DNA of 14,146 bases from SVTX01 sp045638125 (GTDB lineage Bacteria > Bacillota > Clostridia > Oscillospirales > CAG-272). Every line of letters begins with the position of its first letter. Within the stretch, counting starts at the first letter, position 1. The notes beneath the pieces are model-generated. The model saw nothing but the letters and a program-made list of their open reading frames with translations, had not been told where the DNA came from and did no database searches. The position numbers and the translations under genes were made by a program. Below are positions 1 to 7,139 of the stretch, one piece after another. The stretch lies in NCBI GenBank assembly GCA_045638125.1, contig JAZUAS010000052.1, forward strand, positions 1-14,146, read 5' to 3'.

Positions 1-144
1 AGCAAGCAGTCCGAGTTGTACTATAAAGTGAACAACGGCGGTTAGAACCCCAATTCCGGGAAGCTTTTTGCCAAGCTTTTTCTCGAAAAAGCGGAAATCG
101 CATCCTCGCCTCTCCCCGATAAAATCCAATTTAACAATCAAAAA
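1..144. other. Left flank, no gene assigned
   Basis: Plus frame 1 reads 14 codons to a TAG at 43-45 (product ending YYKVNNGG) and then stays open to a stop inside the terminator, so it could be the tail of a gene entering from the left. The minus strand is also open from about 129 to 1. It would encode a basic stretch (EKKLGKKLPG) followed by a hydrophobic run (GIGVLTAVVHFIVQLGLLA) like a membrane protein N-terminus, but only a TTG start without a ribosome binding site is available. A small perfect hairpin, GCTTTTTC/GAAAAAGC, lies at 75-92. I cannot choose between these readings. Confidence 0.25.
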
Positions 145-174
145 AAGAGAACCTTTTGAGGTTCTCTCTTTTTG
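138..174 (-). terminator. Intrinsic terminator downstream of pfkA
   Basis: An 8-bp stem (146-153 with 160-167, AGAGAACC/GGTTCTCT) has a TTTTGA loop. On the minus strand it is followed by a run of seven T, on the plus strand by CTTTTT, so it can act in both directions. It begins 11 bases past the pfkA stop codon. Confidence 0.85.
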
Positions 175-184
175 CATATTATCA

Positions 185-1261
185 TTAAACACCAAGATCG
201 AAGGAGAGGCGGTAAAGTCTTTCCATTTTAGCCTGGCGGTAAGCGCAAGCGGACTTCATTTCAGCGATTGCATCGGGGCTGAAGTTGTCAAGGTCGCCAT
301 CTTGAAGCTGGTTCTTATACATTCTGTCAAGCATAAGCGCGTAATTGATATCCACGCTGGTGATCTTACCGTGCTGAACGCACATTACCACGTTACTCTT
401 ACCCTCAAGGAGACAGCTGACGGCATTTGCGCCCATCTGCGTAGCGTTGAGACGGTCACGGAGTGTAGGCGAGCCGCCGCGGACGACGTGACCGAGACGG
501 GCAAACTTGGTCTCAATTCCGGTCTTTTCCTGAAGCTTCTTAACGAAATCCTCGCTGTACTTGTGGTCGAGATTTAGAGACATGCCCTCGGCAAAGACAC
601 CGATCATACCTCTCTTGCCGATCTCGCGCGCATGCTTAAATCTGGAGATCGCGTACTCCTCGTCAAAGGGAACCTCGGGGATAGCGATAACAACCGCGCC
701 CGAAGAAATACCTGCATAGAGCGCGATCATACCGCAGTTACGTCCCATAACCTCGATGATGTTGCATCTTGAGTGGGACTCGCAGGTCTCACGGAGAGAA
801 CCGACCATGTCGAGAACGGTGTTCATCGCGGTATCGAAACCGATAGTGTACTCGGTAGCGGTAATGTCGTTGTCAATGGTGCAGGGAATACCGATAGAGG
901 GGATTCCGTGGTTAGTAAGGTCGGTAGCGCCTCTGAAAGTACCGTCACCACCCAAAGCTACGATAGCGTCTATCTGATTTTCCTCACAGGTCTTGATAGC
1001 CTTTGCCATACCTTCCTCGGTCTTGAACTCGGGGCAACGGGAGCTATAGAGTATAGTTCCACCGCGAGTGATTATGTTGGAGACTGCGGCGCTGTTGAGG
1101 GGACGGATATTTCCGTTGATAAGCCCGTTGTATCCCTCGTTGATACCAACGACTTCAATGCCCTCGTAGAGAGCCTTTCGAGCTATTGCTCTGATAGCCG
1201 CGTTCATACCGGGTGCGTCGCCGCCGGAGGTGAGTATGCCTATTTTTCTGAATTTTGCCAT
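185..1261 (-). CDS. pfkA: 6-phosphofructokinase
   Basis: Cytosolic glycolytic enzyme that phosphorylates fructose 6-phosphate to fructose 1,6-bisphosphate. The 358-residue product has the PFK family signature motifs in order: nucleotide-binding GGDAPGMN (13-20), GGDGT (104-108), the catalytic TIDND (128-132, D130 as base), MGRNCG (172-177), and RLGHVVRGGSP in the C-terminal half. The Gly after GGD (G107) is the form expected for ATP-dependent enzymes; PPi-dependent ones usually carry Asp there. The residue before TIDND is Cys (C127), where ATP enzymes usually have Gly and PPi enzymes Lys. The protein is about 40 residues longer than the 320-residue E. coli type. AAAGGAT precedes the ATG. It is separated by 203 bases from pncC upstream, so it may have its own promoter, but I see no convincing one. 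Phosphofructokinase is secure; the phosphoryl donor is inferred. Confidence 0.95.
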   Translation of the reverse strand: MAKFRKIGILTSGGDAPGMNAAIRAIARKALYEGIEVVGINEGYNGLINGNIRPLNSAAVSNIITRGGTILYSSRCPEFKTEEGMAKAIKTCEENQIDAIVALGGDGTFRGATDLTNHGIPSIGIPCTIDNDITATEYTIGFDTAMNTVLDMVGSLRETCESHSRCNIIEVMGRNCGMIALYAGISSGAVVIAIPEVPFDEEYAISRFKHAREIGKRGMIGVFAEGMSLNLDHKYSEDFVKKLQEKTGIETKFARLGHVVRGGSPTLRDRLNATQMGANAVSCLLEGKSNVVMCVQHGKITSVDINYALMLDRMYKNQLQDGDLDNFSPDAIAEMKSACAYRQAKMERLYRLSFDLGV

Positions 1262-1464
1262 TATAAATTATCCTTTCGGGTATAATACTTCGATTGACGC
1301 AAAATCACTTACAGATATTAGATTTTTGGTCGCCACTCTATATTTTAATATATTTTTTGCATTAAATCAAGAGTTTATCAAAAAAATGCCGATTGTTTTC
1401 TTACAAATTTAAAGGGCATAAAACATTCCAATTTGTTTGGGATGAACAAATTAAGAGGAAAAAG

Positions 1465-1977
1465 TTATTTTAGGAGTGTAGATGCAAATTTTGCCGTGCC
1501 ATATTTTATCTCACCGCGAGTGGCGTTGTCAAACGACAATCTGTAAACCAAAGTGGTGTCCGCCGTGGCGTATCCTAGGTAAACAGTGCCAACGGGATCG
1601 TTTTCGTTGCCGCCTGTAGGGCCTGCAAAGCCAGTGGCGGAAATTCCAATATCGGTCTCGAAATATTTTCTCGCTCTCGTAGCCATTTCAGCCGCACATT
1701 CGTAGCTGACCTCGGTGTATTTTTCAATCGTATCGGCAGATACACCAAGCTTGTCGATCTTGACGCGATTTGTATAGGTTATCATTCCGCCTGCGAAGAC
1801 CGCTGACGAGCCCGAAACGTCTGTCAATAGCTTACCTATAAGTCCGCCCGTGCAAGACTCTGCCACAGAGACCGAAAGTCGTTTTTTTATCATCGATTTG
1901 ACTGCGTCATCAAATGCTATTTCTGCCTCCTGCGGTGTTGCTATGGTGGCGTTTATGTCGCTTTTCTCGAATTTCAT
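1465..1977 (-). CDS. pncC: Nicotinamide-nucleotide amidohydrolase (CinA C-terminal family)
   Basis: Predicted to deamidate nicotinamide mononucleotide to nicotinate mononucleotide, recycling the pyridine nucleotide left by NAD turnover. The 170-residue product matches the stand-alone CinA C-terminal domain (E. coli PncC is about 165 residues). Visible are the catalytic serine motif AESCTGG (S41) and the GFAGPTGG motif near 117-124. The N-terminal molybdopterin-binding-like half found in full CinA is absent, and no broken remnant precedes the start. GGAGG lies 7 bases before the ATG, and a good sigma-A promoter with an extended -10 sits at 2007-2035. It lies upstream of pfkA on the same strand with a 203-base gap, so a shared transcript is possible but not required. 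Confidence 0.9.
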   Translation of the reverse strand: MKFEKSDINATIATPQEAEIAFDDAVKSMIKKRLSVSVAESCTGGLIGKLLTDVSGSSAVFAGGMITYTNRVKIDKLGVSADTIEKYTEVSYECAAEMATRARKYFETDIGISATGFAGPTGGNENDPVGTVYLGYATADTTLVYRLSFDNATRGEIKYGTAKFASTLLK

Positions 1978-2006
1978 ATAAAGCCTCCGTCCGAATTATA
2001 TGATTT

Positions 2007-2035
2007 ATTGTAACATAAAACTCGGAAAAAGTAAA
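2007..2035 (-). promoter_or_regulatory. Sigma-A promoter of pncC
   Basis: On the minus strand, -35 TTTACT (2035-2030), a 17-base spacer and -10 TACAAT (2012-2007), preceded by TATG as an extended -10. It ends about 30 bases before the pncC start. Confidence 0.7.
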
Positions 2036-2080
2036 GAGATTTCTTCGGGATATTTTTACGGTCAAAATTCATGAAACATC

Positions 2081-2109
2081 TTGACTTTCGGGTTTAATGG
2101 TGATATAGT
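2081..2109 (+). promoter_or_regulatory. Sigma-A promoter of the radical SAM gene
   Basis: TTGACT (2081-2086), a 17-base spacer and TATAGT (2104-2109), about 40 bases before the GTG start of the next gene. It is divergent from the pncC promoter. Confidence 0.75.
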
Positions 2110-2148
2110 TGTCTTGAACATGATTTGATTGTGTAAGGAGGGAATAGC

Positions 2149-3027
2149 GTGGCTTGTAATATTTGTCCGAGAGCGTGCGGTGTAGACAGAGCATCGGGTC
2201 AGCTTGGTTTTTGCCACGCTCCCGAAAAATATTCCGTGGCAAAACTGATGATACACAACTGGGAGGAACCCTGCATCGCTGGAGAGCGCGGCGCAGGAAC
2301 TGTATTTTTCTCCGGGTGCAATCTGCGGTGCGTTTACTGTCAGAATATAGATATCAGCCGAGGGGACAAAGGAAATATTATGACCGATAGCGAGCTTGAA
2401 AGTGCAATATTCGAGCTTGTAGAGAGCGGGGCGGAATGTGTTGAGTTTGTCACTCCAACCCATTATACAGAGCGTCTGGCAGAGCTTTTGACTAAAATAA
2501 AGCCCAAGCTGAATGTCCCCGTAGTCTGGAATAGCGGTGGATATGAAAAGGTGGAGAGTCTGCAAAAGCTTGACGGCTTGGTGGACGTCTATCTGCCGGA
2601 TTTCAAATATTTTGATGGCGAGACGGCAAGAATTTATTCTGCCGCCCCGAACTATCTTGAAATCGCAACCGCCGCCCTTGAAGAAATGCTCCGTCAGGTT
2701 GGAAAACCACAGTTTGACGAGAGAGGGAAGATGCGAAAGGGCGTGCTTGTGCGTCACCTCGTTCTGCCCGGTCACAGAAACGATTCTATTGCGGTATTGC
2801 ACCATATCGCCGATAATTTCGGCACAGAAGAAGTGCGAATTAGCCTTATGAGCCAATATACTCCCGATTTTTACGTCGGTTCCGCCTGCGCGGAGCATAA
2901 AAATCTCTGCCGCAGATTGACTAAATTTGAATACGATAGCGTTATGAAGGTCGCCGATGAGCTTGGCTTTGAGGGCTATTTTCAAGGGATTGACTCGGCG
3001 AGCAAAAAATACACCCCGGAGTTTTGA
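2149..3027 (+). CDS. Radical SAM protein, PflA/COG1313-like, unknown substrate
   Basis: The 292-residue product carries the radical SAM [4Fe-4S] motif CNLRCVYC (C57, C61, C64). An N-terminal cysteine cluster precedes it (C3, C6, C10 in CNICPRACG, and C22), a pattern typical of the pyruvate formate-lyase-activase-like family COG1313. The family generates a 5'-deoxyadenosyl radical, but its substrate is not established. The start is GTG, chosen because AAGGAGGG sits 6 bases upstream and because it keeps the N-terminal cysteines. The gene is monocistronic: its own promoter lies upstream and a strong bidirectional terminator follows. No pyruvate formate-lyase or other glycyl radical enzyme is in the window, so a classical activase role has no support from context. 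Confidence 0.85.
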   Translation: MACNICPRACGVDRASGQLGFCHAPEKYSVAKLMIHNWEEPCIAGERGAGTVFFSGCNLRCVYCQNIDISRGDKGNIMTDSELESAIFELVESGAECVEFVTPTHYTERLAELLTKIKPKLNVPVVWNSGGYEKVESLQKLDGLVDVYLPDFKYFDGETARIYSAAPNYLEIATAALEEMLRQVGKPQFDERGKMRKGVLVRHLVLPGHRNDSIAVLHHIADNFGTEEVRISLMSQYTPDFYVGSACAEHKNLCRRLTKFEYDSVMKVADELGFEGYFQGIDSASKKYTPEF

Positions 3028-3056
3028 TGCTTGGACATCTTGTAATAAGCATAATA

Positions 3057-3088
3057 CAAAAGCGGTCTGCTGAGGCAGACCGCTTTTG
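3057..3088. terminator. Bidirectional terminator between convergent genes
   Basis: A perfect 14-bp stem (3057-3070 with 3075-3088, containing GCGGTCTGC) has a TGAG loop. The A and T tracts are at the stem base, so it works in both directions. It separates the radical SAM gene (+) from the DUF1846 gene (-), whose stop lies 6 bases away. Confidence 0.9.
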
Positions 3089-3093
3089 TGTTT

Positions 3094-4587
3094 TTATTTA
3101 GCGTGATACAATTTTTTTACCTGATATTTTGGCTCGCAGGTTACGTTGACCCCCAGTTTTTTAAAGGTTCGGCTGTCGGTCATGGAAAGAATGACCGAGG
3201 AGTGAGCCTCGCAGTCCTTGAGCTTATAGATCTGCTCCATAGCAAGAGCGGCTTGCTCGGATGTGACTGCGCTTATCGAGAGGGCGATGAGGACCTCGTC
3301 AACGTGAAGACGAGGATTGTGATTGCCAAGATGGTCGACCTTGAGGTGCTGAACGGGTTCAATGATCGAGGGCGAGATCAGCTGCGCTTCGTCGTCAATG
3401 CCCGCCAAGTATTTGAGGGCGTTAAGTATGAGAGCGGCGCTTGCACCAAGAAGTGAGGACGTCTTTCCCGTGATTATTGTTCCGTCGGGCATTTCCATAG
3501 CTGCCGCGGGAGCATCGGTAGCCTCGGCTTTAGCGTTGGCGGCTGCAATAACGGGGCGGTCAAGCGATGTGATGTTAGCTTGCTGCATAAGCAGATCAAG
3601 CTTGCCGACCACATTTGTTCCCGAGGGATTCATATTTTCCTTCTGCTCGCAGAGAGCCGCGTAGTAGCGTCGGATTATCTCCTGCTTGGATGCTGCGCGG
3701 CAGGCTTCGTCGTCGTAAATGCAGTTGCCTGCCATATTGACGCCCATATCCGTGGGGGACTTGTAGGGCGAGCTTCCGTATATCTTTTTAAAGGTTGCCT
3801 CAAGGACGGGGAAGGTCTCAACGTCTCGATTGTAGTTTACGGTAGTAACACCGTATGCCTCAAGGTGGAAGGGGTCGATCATATTGACGTCGTTAAGATC
3901 TGCAGTAGCCGCCTCGTATGCCAGATTTACGGGGTGCTTGAGGGGAATGTTCCAGATGGGGAAGGTCTCAAATTTTGCATATCCTGCCTTGACACCGCGG
4001 AGGTTTTCGTGGTACAGCTGGGAGAGGCAGACTGCGAGCTTACCGCTTCCGGGACCGGGTGCGGTGACGATGACCAGCTTTCTCTCGGTCTCGATATATT
4101 CGTTTTTGCCGTATCCTTGATCGCTGACGATAGCCTCAACGTTGTAAGGATAACCGGGAATAGAGTAATGATGGTAGACCTTAACTCCGAGACTTTCAAG
4201 CTTGTTGGCAAATTTTTGTGCCGATGACTGAGATTCGTATCGGGTAAGAACCACGCTTCCAACGTAAAGTCCAACACTGCGGAATGCGTCTATAAGACGC
4301 AACACATCAAGGTCATAGGTAATTCCGAGGTCGCCTCTTATCTTGTTTTTCTCAATATCCGCCGCATTGATAACTATAACTATCTCTGCGTCCTCCTTGA
4401 GCTGAAGCAACATCTGGAGCTTTGAATCGGGTGCAAAGCCGGGAAGAACTCGTGACGCGTGAAAGTCGTCGAAAAGCTTGCCGCCAAACTCAAGGTAGAG
4501 CTTGCCGCCAAACTGAGATATTCTCTCTCTGATATGCTTAGATTGCAATTCAAGATATTTTTCGTTATCAAAGCCGATCTTACACAT
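3094..4587 (-). CDS. DUF1846 (UPF0371) family protein
   Basis: The 497-residue product matches the usual length (about 500) and the characteristic N-terminus of this family (CKIGFDNEKYL). The family is widespread in Firmicutes and has no assigned function that I know. A P-loop-like segment, APGPGSGK, lies at 176-183 after a beta-strand-like run, suggesting nucleotide or phosphate binding; this is inference. There is no signal peptide or membrane segment, so it is probably cytosolic. I chose the ATG at 4587 over the upstream ATG at 4668. GAGGTG sits about 6 bases before 4587, the family N-terminus begins there, and 4668 lies upstream of the predicted promoter, so it would not be transcribed. 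The gene stands alone, with its own promoter and a terminator shared with its convergent neighbour. Confidence 0.88.
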   Translation of the reverse strand: MCKIGFDNEKYLELQSKHIRERISQFGGKLYLEFGGKLFDDFHASRVLPGFAPDSKLQMLLQLKEDAEIVIVINAADIEKNKIRGDLGITYDLDVLRLIDAFRSVGLYVGSVVLTRYESQSSAQKFANKLESLGVKVYHHYSIPGYPYNVEAIVSDQGYGKNEYIETERKLVIVTAPGPGSGKLAVCLSQLYHENLRGVKAGYAKFETFPIWNIPLKHPVNLAYEAATADLNDVNMIDPFHLEAYGVTTVNYNRDVETFPVLEATFKKIYGSSPYKSPTDMGVNMAGNCIYDDEACRAASKQEIIRRYYAALCEQKENMNPSGTNVVGKLDLLMQQANITSLDRPVIAAANAKAEATDAPAAAMEMPDGTIITGKTSSLLGASAALILNALKYLAGIDDEAQLISPSIIEPVQHLKVDHLGNHNPRLHVDEVLIALSISAVTSEQAALAMEQIYKLKDCEAHSSVILSMTDSRTFKKLGVNVTCEPKYQVKKLYHAK

Positions 4588-4627
4588 GTTGGACACCTCG
4601 ATTCTATCTAACAACAATACGAAATTT

Positions 4628-4656
4628 ATTATAACACAGTTTCTCGCTTTTTTCAA
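4628..4656 (-). promoter_or_regulatory. Sigma-A promoter of the DUF1846 gene
   Basis: On the minus strand, TTGAAA (4656-4651), a 17-base spacer and a consensus TATAAT (4633-4628) preceded by TGTGT. It ends about 40 bases before the start at 4587. Confidence 0.85.
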
Positions 4657-4758
4657 CATATATTTCAACTTTTATTTTATAAAATTTTCATTTCGGTTTT
4701 TGGCTAATATGACCAAAAAACCACTGTGACTCAATGAAGTATTTCTATATATCTGACA

Positions 4759-4787
4759 TTGACAAGACACAGAAATAGTATTATAAT
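4759..4787 (+). promoter_or_regulatory. Consensus sigma-A promoter of ilvA-ridA
   Basis: Perfect TTGACA (4759-4764), a 17-base spacer and perfect TATAAT (4782-4787). Transcription should begin near 4794, just before the T-box leader. Such a strong promoter fits control by attenuation further down. Confidence 0.92.
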
Positions 4788-4793
4788 GAATGA

Positions 4794-5031
4794 AAGCATT
4801 GATGAGGAGCGATATATCCTAAAAATCCTTTCAGAGAGCCGTCGTTTGGTGCGAGACGGCAGGACTTGGTTGTATTAAATCACCTCGGAGCCCGTCGCCC
4901 AAAGCCTTTGGCAAGTAGATCGACGCGTAGCTTCTGCGTTAAAGGAGAACGTATAAATTGTACGGACAGCATAAAAGAGTGGTATAGCGGACGTTTTTTC
5001 GGTTCGTCTCTTTATGGGACGGGCTTTTTTT
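4794..5031 (+). promoter_or_regulatory. T-box leader, isoleucine specifier (AUC)
   Basis: A tRNA-sensing leader that lets ilvA be transcribed when uncharged tRNA-Ile accumulates. Stem I is closed by TGAGG (4803-4807) with CCTCG (4883-4887). Its distal part has the AGAGAG motif followed by a GCCGTC/GACGGC stem. The specifier loop ends with ATC (4879-4881) followed by a purine (A4882), directly before the closing helix, so the codon is AUC, Ile. The T-box sequence is AGAGTGGTATAGCGG (4976-4990); its TGGT can pair with the ACCA end of tRNA-Ile. Antiterminator helices are AAAGAG (4974-4979) with CTCTTT (5008-5013), and CGGAC (4988-4992) with GTTCG (5002-5006). These exclude the terminator at 5002-5031. 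The specifier register was set by hand. Confidence 0.9.
5002..5031 (+). terminator. Regulated terminator of the ilvA T-box
   Basis: GTTCGTCTC (5002-5010) pairs with GGGACGGGC (5016-5024), including G-T wobbles, across a TTTAT loop and is followed by seven T (5025-5031). Its 5' arm overlaps the antiterminator, as expected for a transcriptional T-box switch. Confidence 0.85.
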
Positions 5032-5078
5032 GTTCCATCCAATGTCCGAAATACTTGTACCGAAAGGAATTTAAAAAA

Positions 5079-6269
5079 ATGCTTACACTTGACAAGATCT
5101 ATCACGCGGCATACGTCTTAAAGGACGTGGTAAGAGAGACGTCTTTGGTAAAGTCGAAAATAAATCCCGATTGCGAAATGTACCTAAAATCCGAAAATCT
5201 TCAGGTGACGGGTTCGTTTAAGGTTCGCGGTGCGGGATATATGATCTCCCAGCTTACAGAGGAGGAGAAGTCAAAGGGAGTTATCGCTTGCTCGGCAGGT
5301 AACCACGCACAAGGCGTGGCGCTCGCGGCGCAAAAATACGGCATCAAGGCGGTCATCTGCCTGCCCGACGGCGCGCCTATCTCCAAGGTTGAGGCCACCA
5401 AGAGCTACGGCGCAGAGGTGGTTATGGTCAAGGGCGTTTATGACGACGCATACAACCGCGCGCTTGAGCTTCGTGATGAAATGGGTTACACCTTCGTACA
5501 CCCCTTTGATGACGAAAACGTTATCGCAGGTCAGGGAACTATCGGTCTTGAAATTCTTAACGAGATCAAGGATCTCGATGCTATCGTAGTGCCTATCGGC
5601 GGCGGCGGACTTATTTCGGGTATCGCTTATGCGGCAAAGCATCTTAAGCCCGACATTAAGGTTTACGGTGTGCAGGCGGCAGGCGCTCCCAGTATGCACA
5701 ACTCGGTCAAGGCCGGCAAGAGAGAAAGACTTGACGGAGTATCTACGATCGCAGACGGCATCGCGGTTAAAGAACCGGGTGTAAACACCTTTGATTTCTG
5801 CTCAAAGTACGTTGACGAGATCGTTACCGTTACCGAGGGAGAGATCAGCTCGGCAATTTTGGCACTTATTGAGCAGCACAAGATGATCGCGGAGGGCGCG
5901 GGTGCAGTTTCGGTTGCAGCTGTAATGTTCAATAAGCTTCCCGTAAAGGGAAAGAAGGTCGCTTGCGTGGTTTCGGGCGGTAATATCGACGTTACTATTC
6001 TCTCCAGAGTTATCAAGCGCGGACTTTTGATGAGCGGCAGAAACTACACTCTCTGCGTTGAGCTTATGGATAAGCCCGGTCAGCTTCTCGGTGTTTCCGA
6101 GATAATTGCAGGTCTTGGAGCTAACGTTATCTCCATTCACCACGAAAGGGCAAGTGAGACTATGGATATTAACGGATGTTATCTCCGTATCGTGCTTGAA
6201 ACCAGAAATCACGAGCACATCAAGCAGATAGAGGCGGCGCTTACCAACGCAGGATATAAATTGGTTTAA
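5079..6269 (+). CDS. ilvA: Threonine ammonia-lyase (threonine dehydratase) with ACT domain
   Basis: PLP enzyme that converts L-threonine to 2-oxobutanoate and ammonia, the first committed step to isoleucine. In the 396-residue product, TGSFKVRGA carries the PLP lysine (K48), SAGNHAQG (72-79) is the substrate loop, and a PIGGGGLISG glycine loop binds the cofactor phosphate. An ACT domain fills about residues 322-396 (ELMDKPGQLLGV, then NVISIHHERAS). This is the short form with one ACT domain, not the roughly 510-residue enterobacterial IlvA. I chose the ATG at 5079 because GAAAGGAA lies about 9 bases upstream; the frame stays open back to 4866, but that stretch lies inside the T-box leader. 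Transcription is controlled by the isoleucine T-box, and ridA follows 23 bases later. This fits a biosynthetic rather than purely catabolic role. Confidence 0.95.
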   Translation: MLTLDKIYHAAYVLKDVVRETSLVKSKINPDCEMYLKSENLQVTGSFKVRGAGYMISQLTEEEKSKGVIACSAGNHAQGVALAAQKYGIKAVICLPDGAPISKVEATKSYGAEVVMVKGVYDDAYNRALELRDEMGYTFVHPFDDENVIAGQGTIGLEILNEIKDLDAIVVPIGGGGLISGIAYAAKHLKPDIKVYGVQAAGAPSMHNSVKAGKRERLDGVSTIADGIAVKEPGVNTFDFCSKYVDEIVTVTEGEISSAILALIEQHKMIAEGAGAVSVAAVMFNKLPVKGKKVACVVSGGNIDVTILSRVIKRGLLMSGRNYTLCVELMDKPGQLLGVSEIIAGLGANVISIHHERASETMDINGCYLRIVLETRNHEHIKQIEAALTNAGYKLV

Positions 6270-6292
6270 TTAACTGAAAGGAAAATAGAATA

Positions 6293-6664
6293 ATGGAAAA
6301 GGTATATACTAAAAACGCTCCCGACGCAATCGGCCCTTACAGTCAGGCTATTAAGGTTGGAAATCTTGTTTTTACATCGGGTCAGATAGCAATCAACCCC
6401 GCGAGCGGCGCGGTTGAAGCAACCGATATTAAGGGTCAGACCGAGCAGGTTTGCAAAAATCTCTGCGCCGTGCTTGAAGCGGCTGGAACCGGCATCGAAA
6501 AGGCGGTCAAGACCACCTGTTTCCTCTCTGATATGGCGGATTTTGCCACATTCAACGAGGTTTACGGCTCTTATTTCACAAATAAGCCCGCAAGAAGCTG
6601 TGTTGCGGCAAAGCAACTGCCGAAAAACGTTCTTGTTGAGGTCGAAGTGATCGCTGAGATTTAA
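6293..6664 (+). CDS. ridA: RidA family 2-iminobutanoate/2-iminopropanoate deaminase
   Basis: Hydrolyses the reactive enamine/imine intermediates that threonine dehydratase releases, giving 2-oxobutanoate (or pyruvate from serine) and ammonia, and so protects PLP enzymes from damage. The 123-residue product has full family length. It shows GPYSQA (Y16), the substrate-binding arginine in PARSC (R101, with C103) and the C-terminal E116 in VEVEVIAEI, matching the spacing of R105 and E120 in E. coli RidA. GAAAGGAAA precedes the ATG and the gap to ilvA is 23 bases, so the two genes share a transcript and T-box. This pairing puts the detoxifier next to the source of its substrate. No strong terminator follows; only a weak T-rich inverted repeat is seen near 6680-6700. 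Confidence 0.95.
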   Translation: MEKVYTKNAPDAIGPYSQAIKVGNLVFTSGQIAINPASGAVEATDIKGQTEQVCKNLCAVLEAAGTGIEKAVKTTCFLSDMADFATFNEVYGSYFTNKPARSCVAAKQLPKNVLVEVEVIAEI

Positions 6665-6833
6665 TTTTAGCTATAGCACGCAGTTTTTTTGAAAAACGCA
6701 TAATCAATAGGTTGGATTTGAGGCGTTTTAGCGCTTTAATTGGATAAAATGCCCCAAAGTTCAGCTTGTCAATGCGTGAAATTGTACAAAGCGTATATAA
6801 ATATATTTGCAAGAAAAAAATTTGTTATTTTTC

Positions 6834-6862
6834 TTGACAAAGCTATACTTTTGTGATACAAT
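6834..6862 (+). promoter_or_regulatory. Sigma-A promoter of the ilvB cluster
   Basis: TTGACA (6834-6839), a 17-base spacer and TACAAT (6857-6862), preceded by TGTGA (extended -10). Transcription would begin near 6869, at the T-box leader. The 170 bases between ridA and this promoter (6665-6833) are AT-rich and show no gene. Confidence 0.88.
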
Positions 6863-6868
6863 CAATGT

Positions 6869-7132
6869 ATATTTTTCAAATGCAATGAAGGGAATCAGTA
6901 ATTCGCAAGTTGCTTTCAGAAAGTCGGCGGTCGATGTGAGCCGATAGAATGAACGAATGAAGCTCCTCCCCTAGCAGTCGCCCGAAGACCAAATTTTGTT
7001 TTGGTTGCGTAGAAGCGAACGGAAGTCACCGTTATCATAGACGTTTTACTGATAGGTAAAAGCAGAGCGGAGGTCGCAGACCTCAATAAGAGTGGTACCG
7101 CAGAGAGTTTTTGAACCTTTGTCTCTTTTTTT
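6869..7132 (+). promoter_or_regulatory. T-box leader of the ilvB cluster, probable leucine specifier (CUC)
   Basis: Stem I has a canonical loop E: AGTA (6897-6900) opposite GAA (6959-6961), under the helix ATTCG (6901-6905)/CGAAT (6954-6958). GGGA (6890-6893) pairs with TCCC (6967-6970) below. Counting GAA, one base, then the codon, as I recall it for glycine T-boxes, the specifier is CTC (6963-6965), Leu, as in the Bacillus ilv-leu leader. Other hairpins are AACGG/CCGTT (7018-7033) and stem III GAGGTC/GACCTC (7070-7084). The T-box is AATAAGAGTGGTACCGC (7085-7101), with TGGT for an ACCA tRNA end. Antiterminator helices are 7088-7092 with 7123-7127 and 7101-7105 with 7117-7121. The competing terminator is weak: only AGAGA/TCTCT (7102-7106 with 7122-7126) before seven T. 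Confidence 0.88.
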
Positions 7133-7139
7133 AGGAGGC

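Noticed and set aside
4588..4668. Upstream ATG at 4668 for the DUF1846 gene
   Set aside because: It lies upstream of the predicted promoter and has no ribosome binding site; the family N-terminus starts at 4587 with GAGGTG before it.
4880..4882. UCA (Ser) as the specifier of the first T-box
   Set aside because: It would leave no purine before the closing helix and fits poorly with the loop register. AUC followed by A fits the structure and the regulated gene.
4866..5078. N-terminal extension of ilvA from 4866
   Set aside because: The stretch is the T-box leader, including its terminator; the translated extension resembles no protein, and a ribosome binding site sits before 5079.
6962..6964. 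GCU (Ala) as the specifier of the second T-box
   Set aside because: It requires the codon to follow the loop E GAA directly; the usual register has one base between, which gives CUC. Leucine also fits the operon. Not fully excluded.
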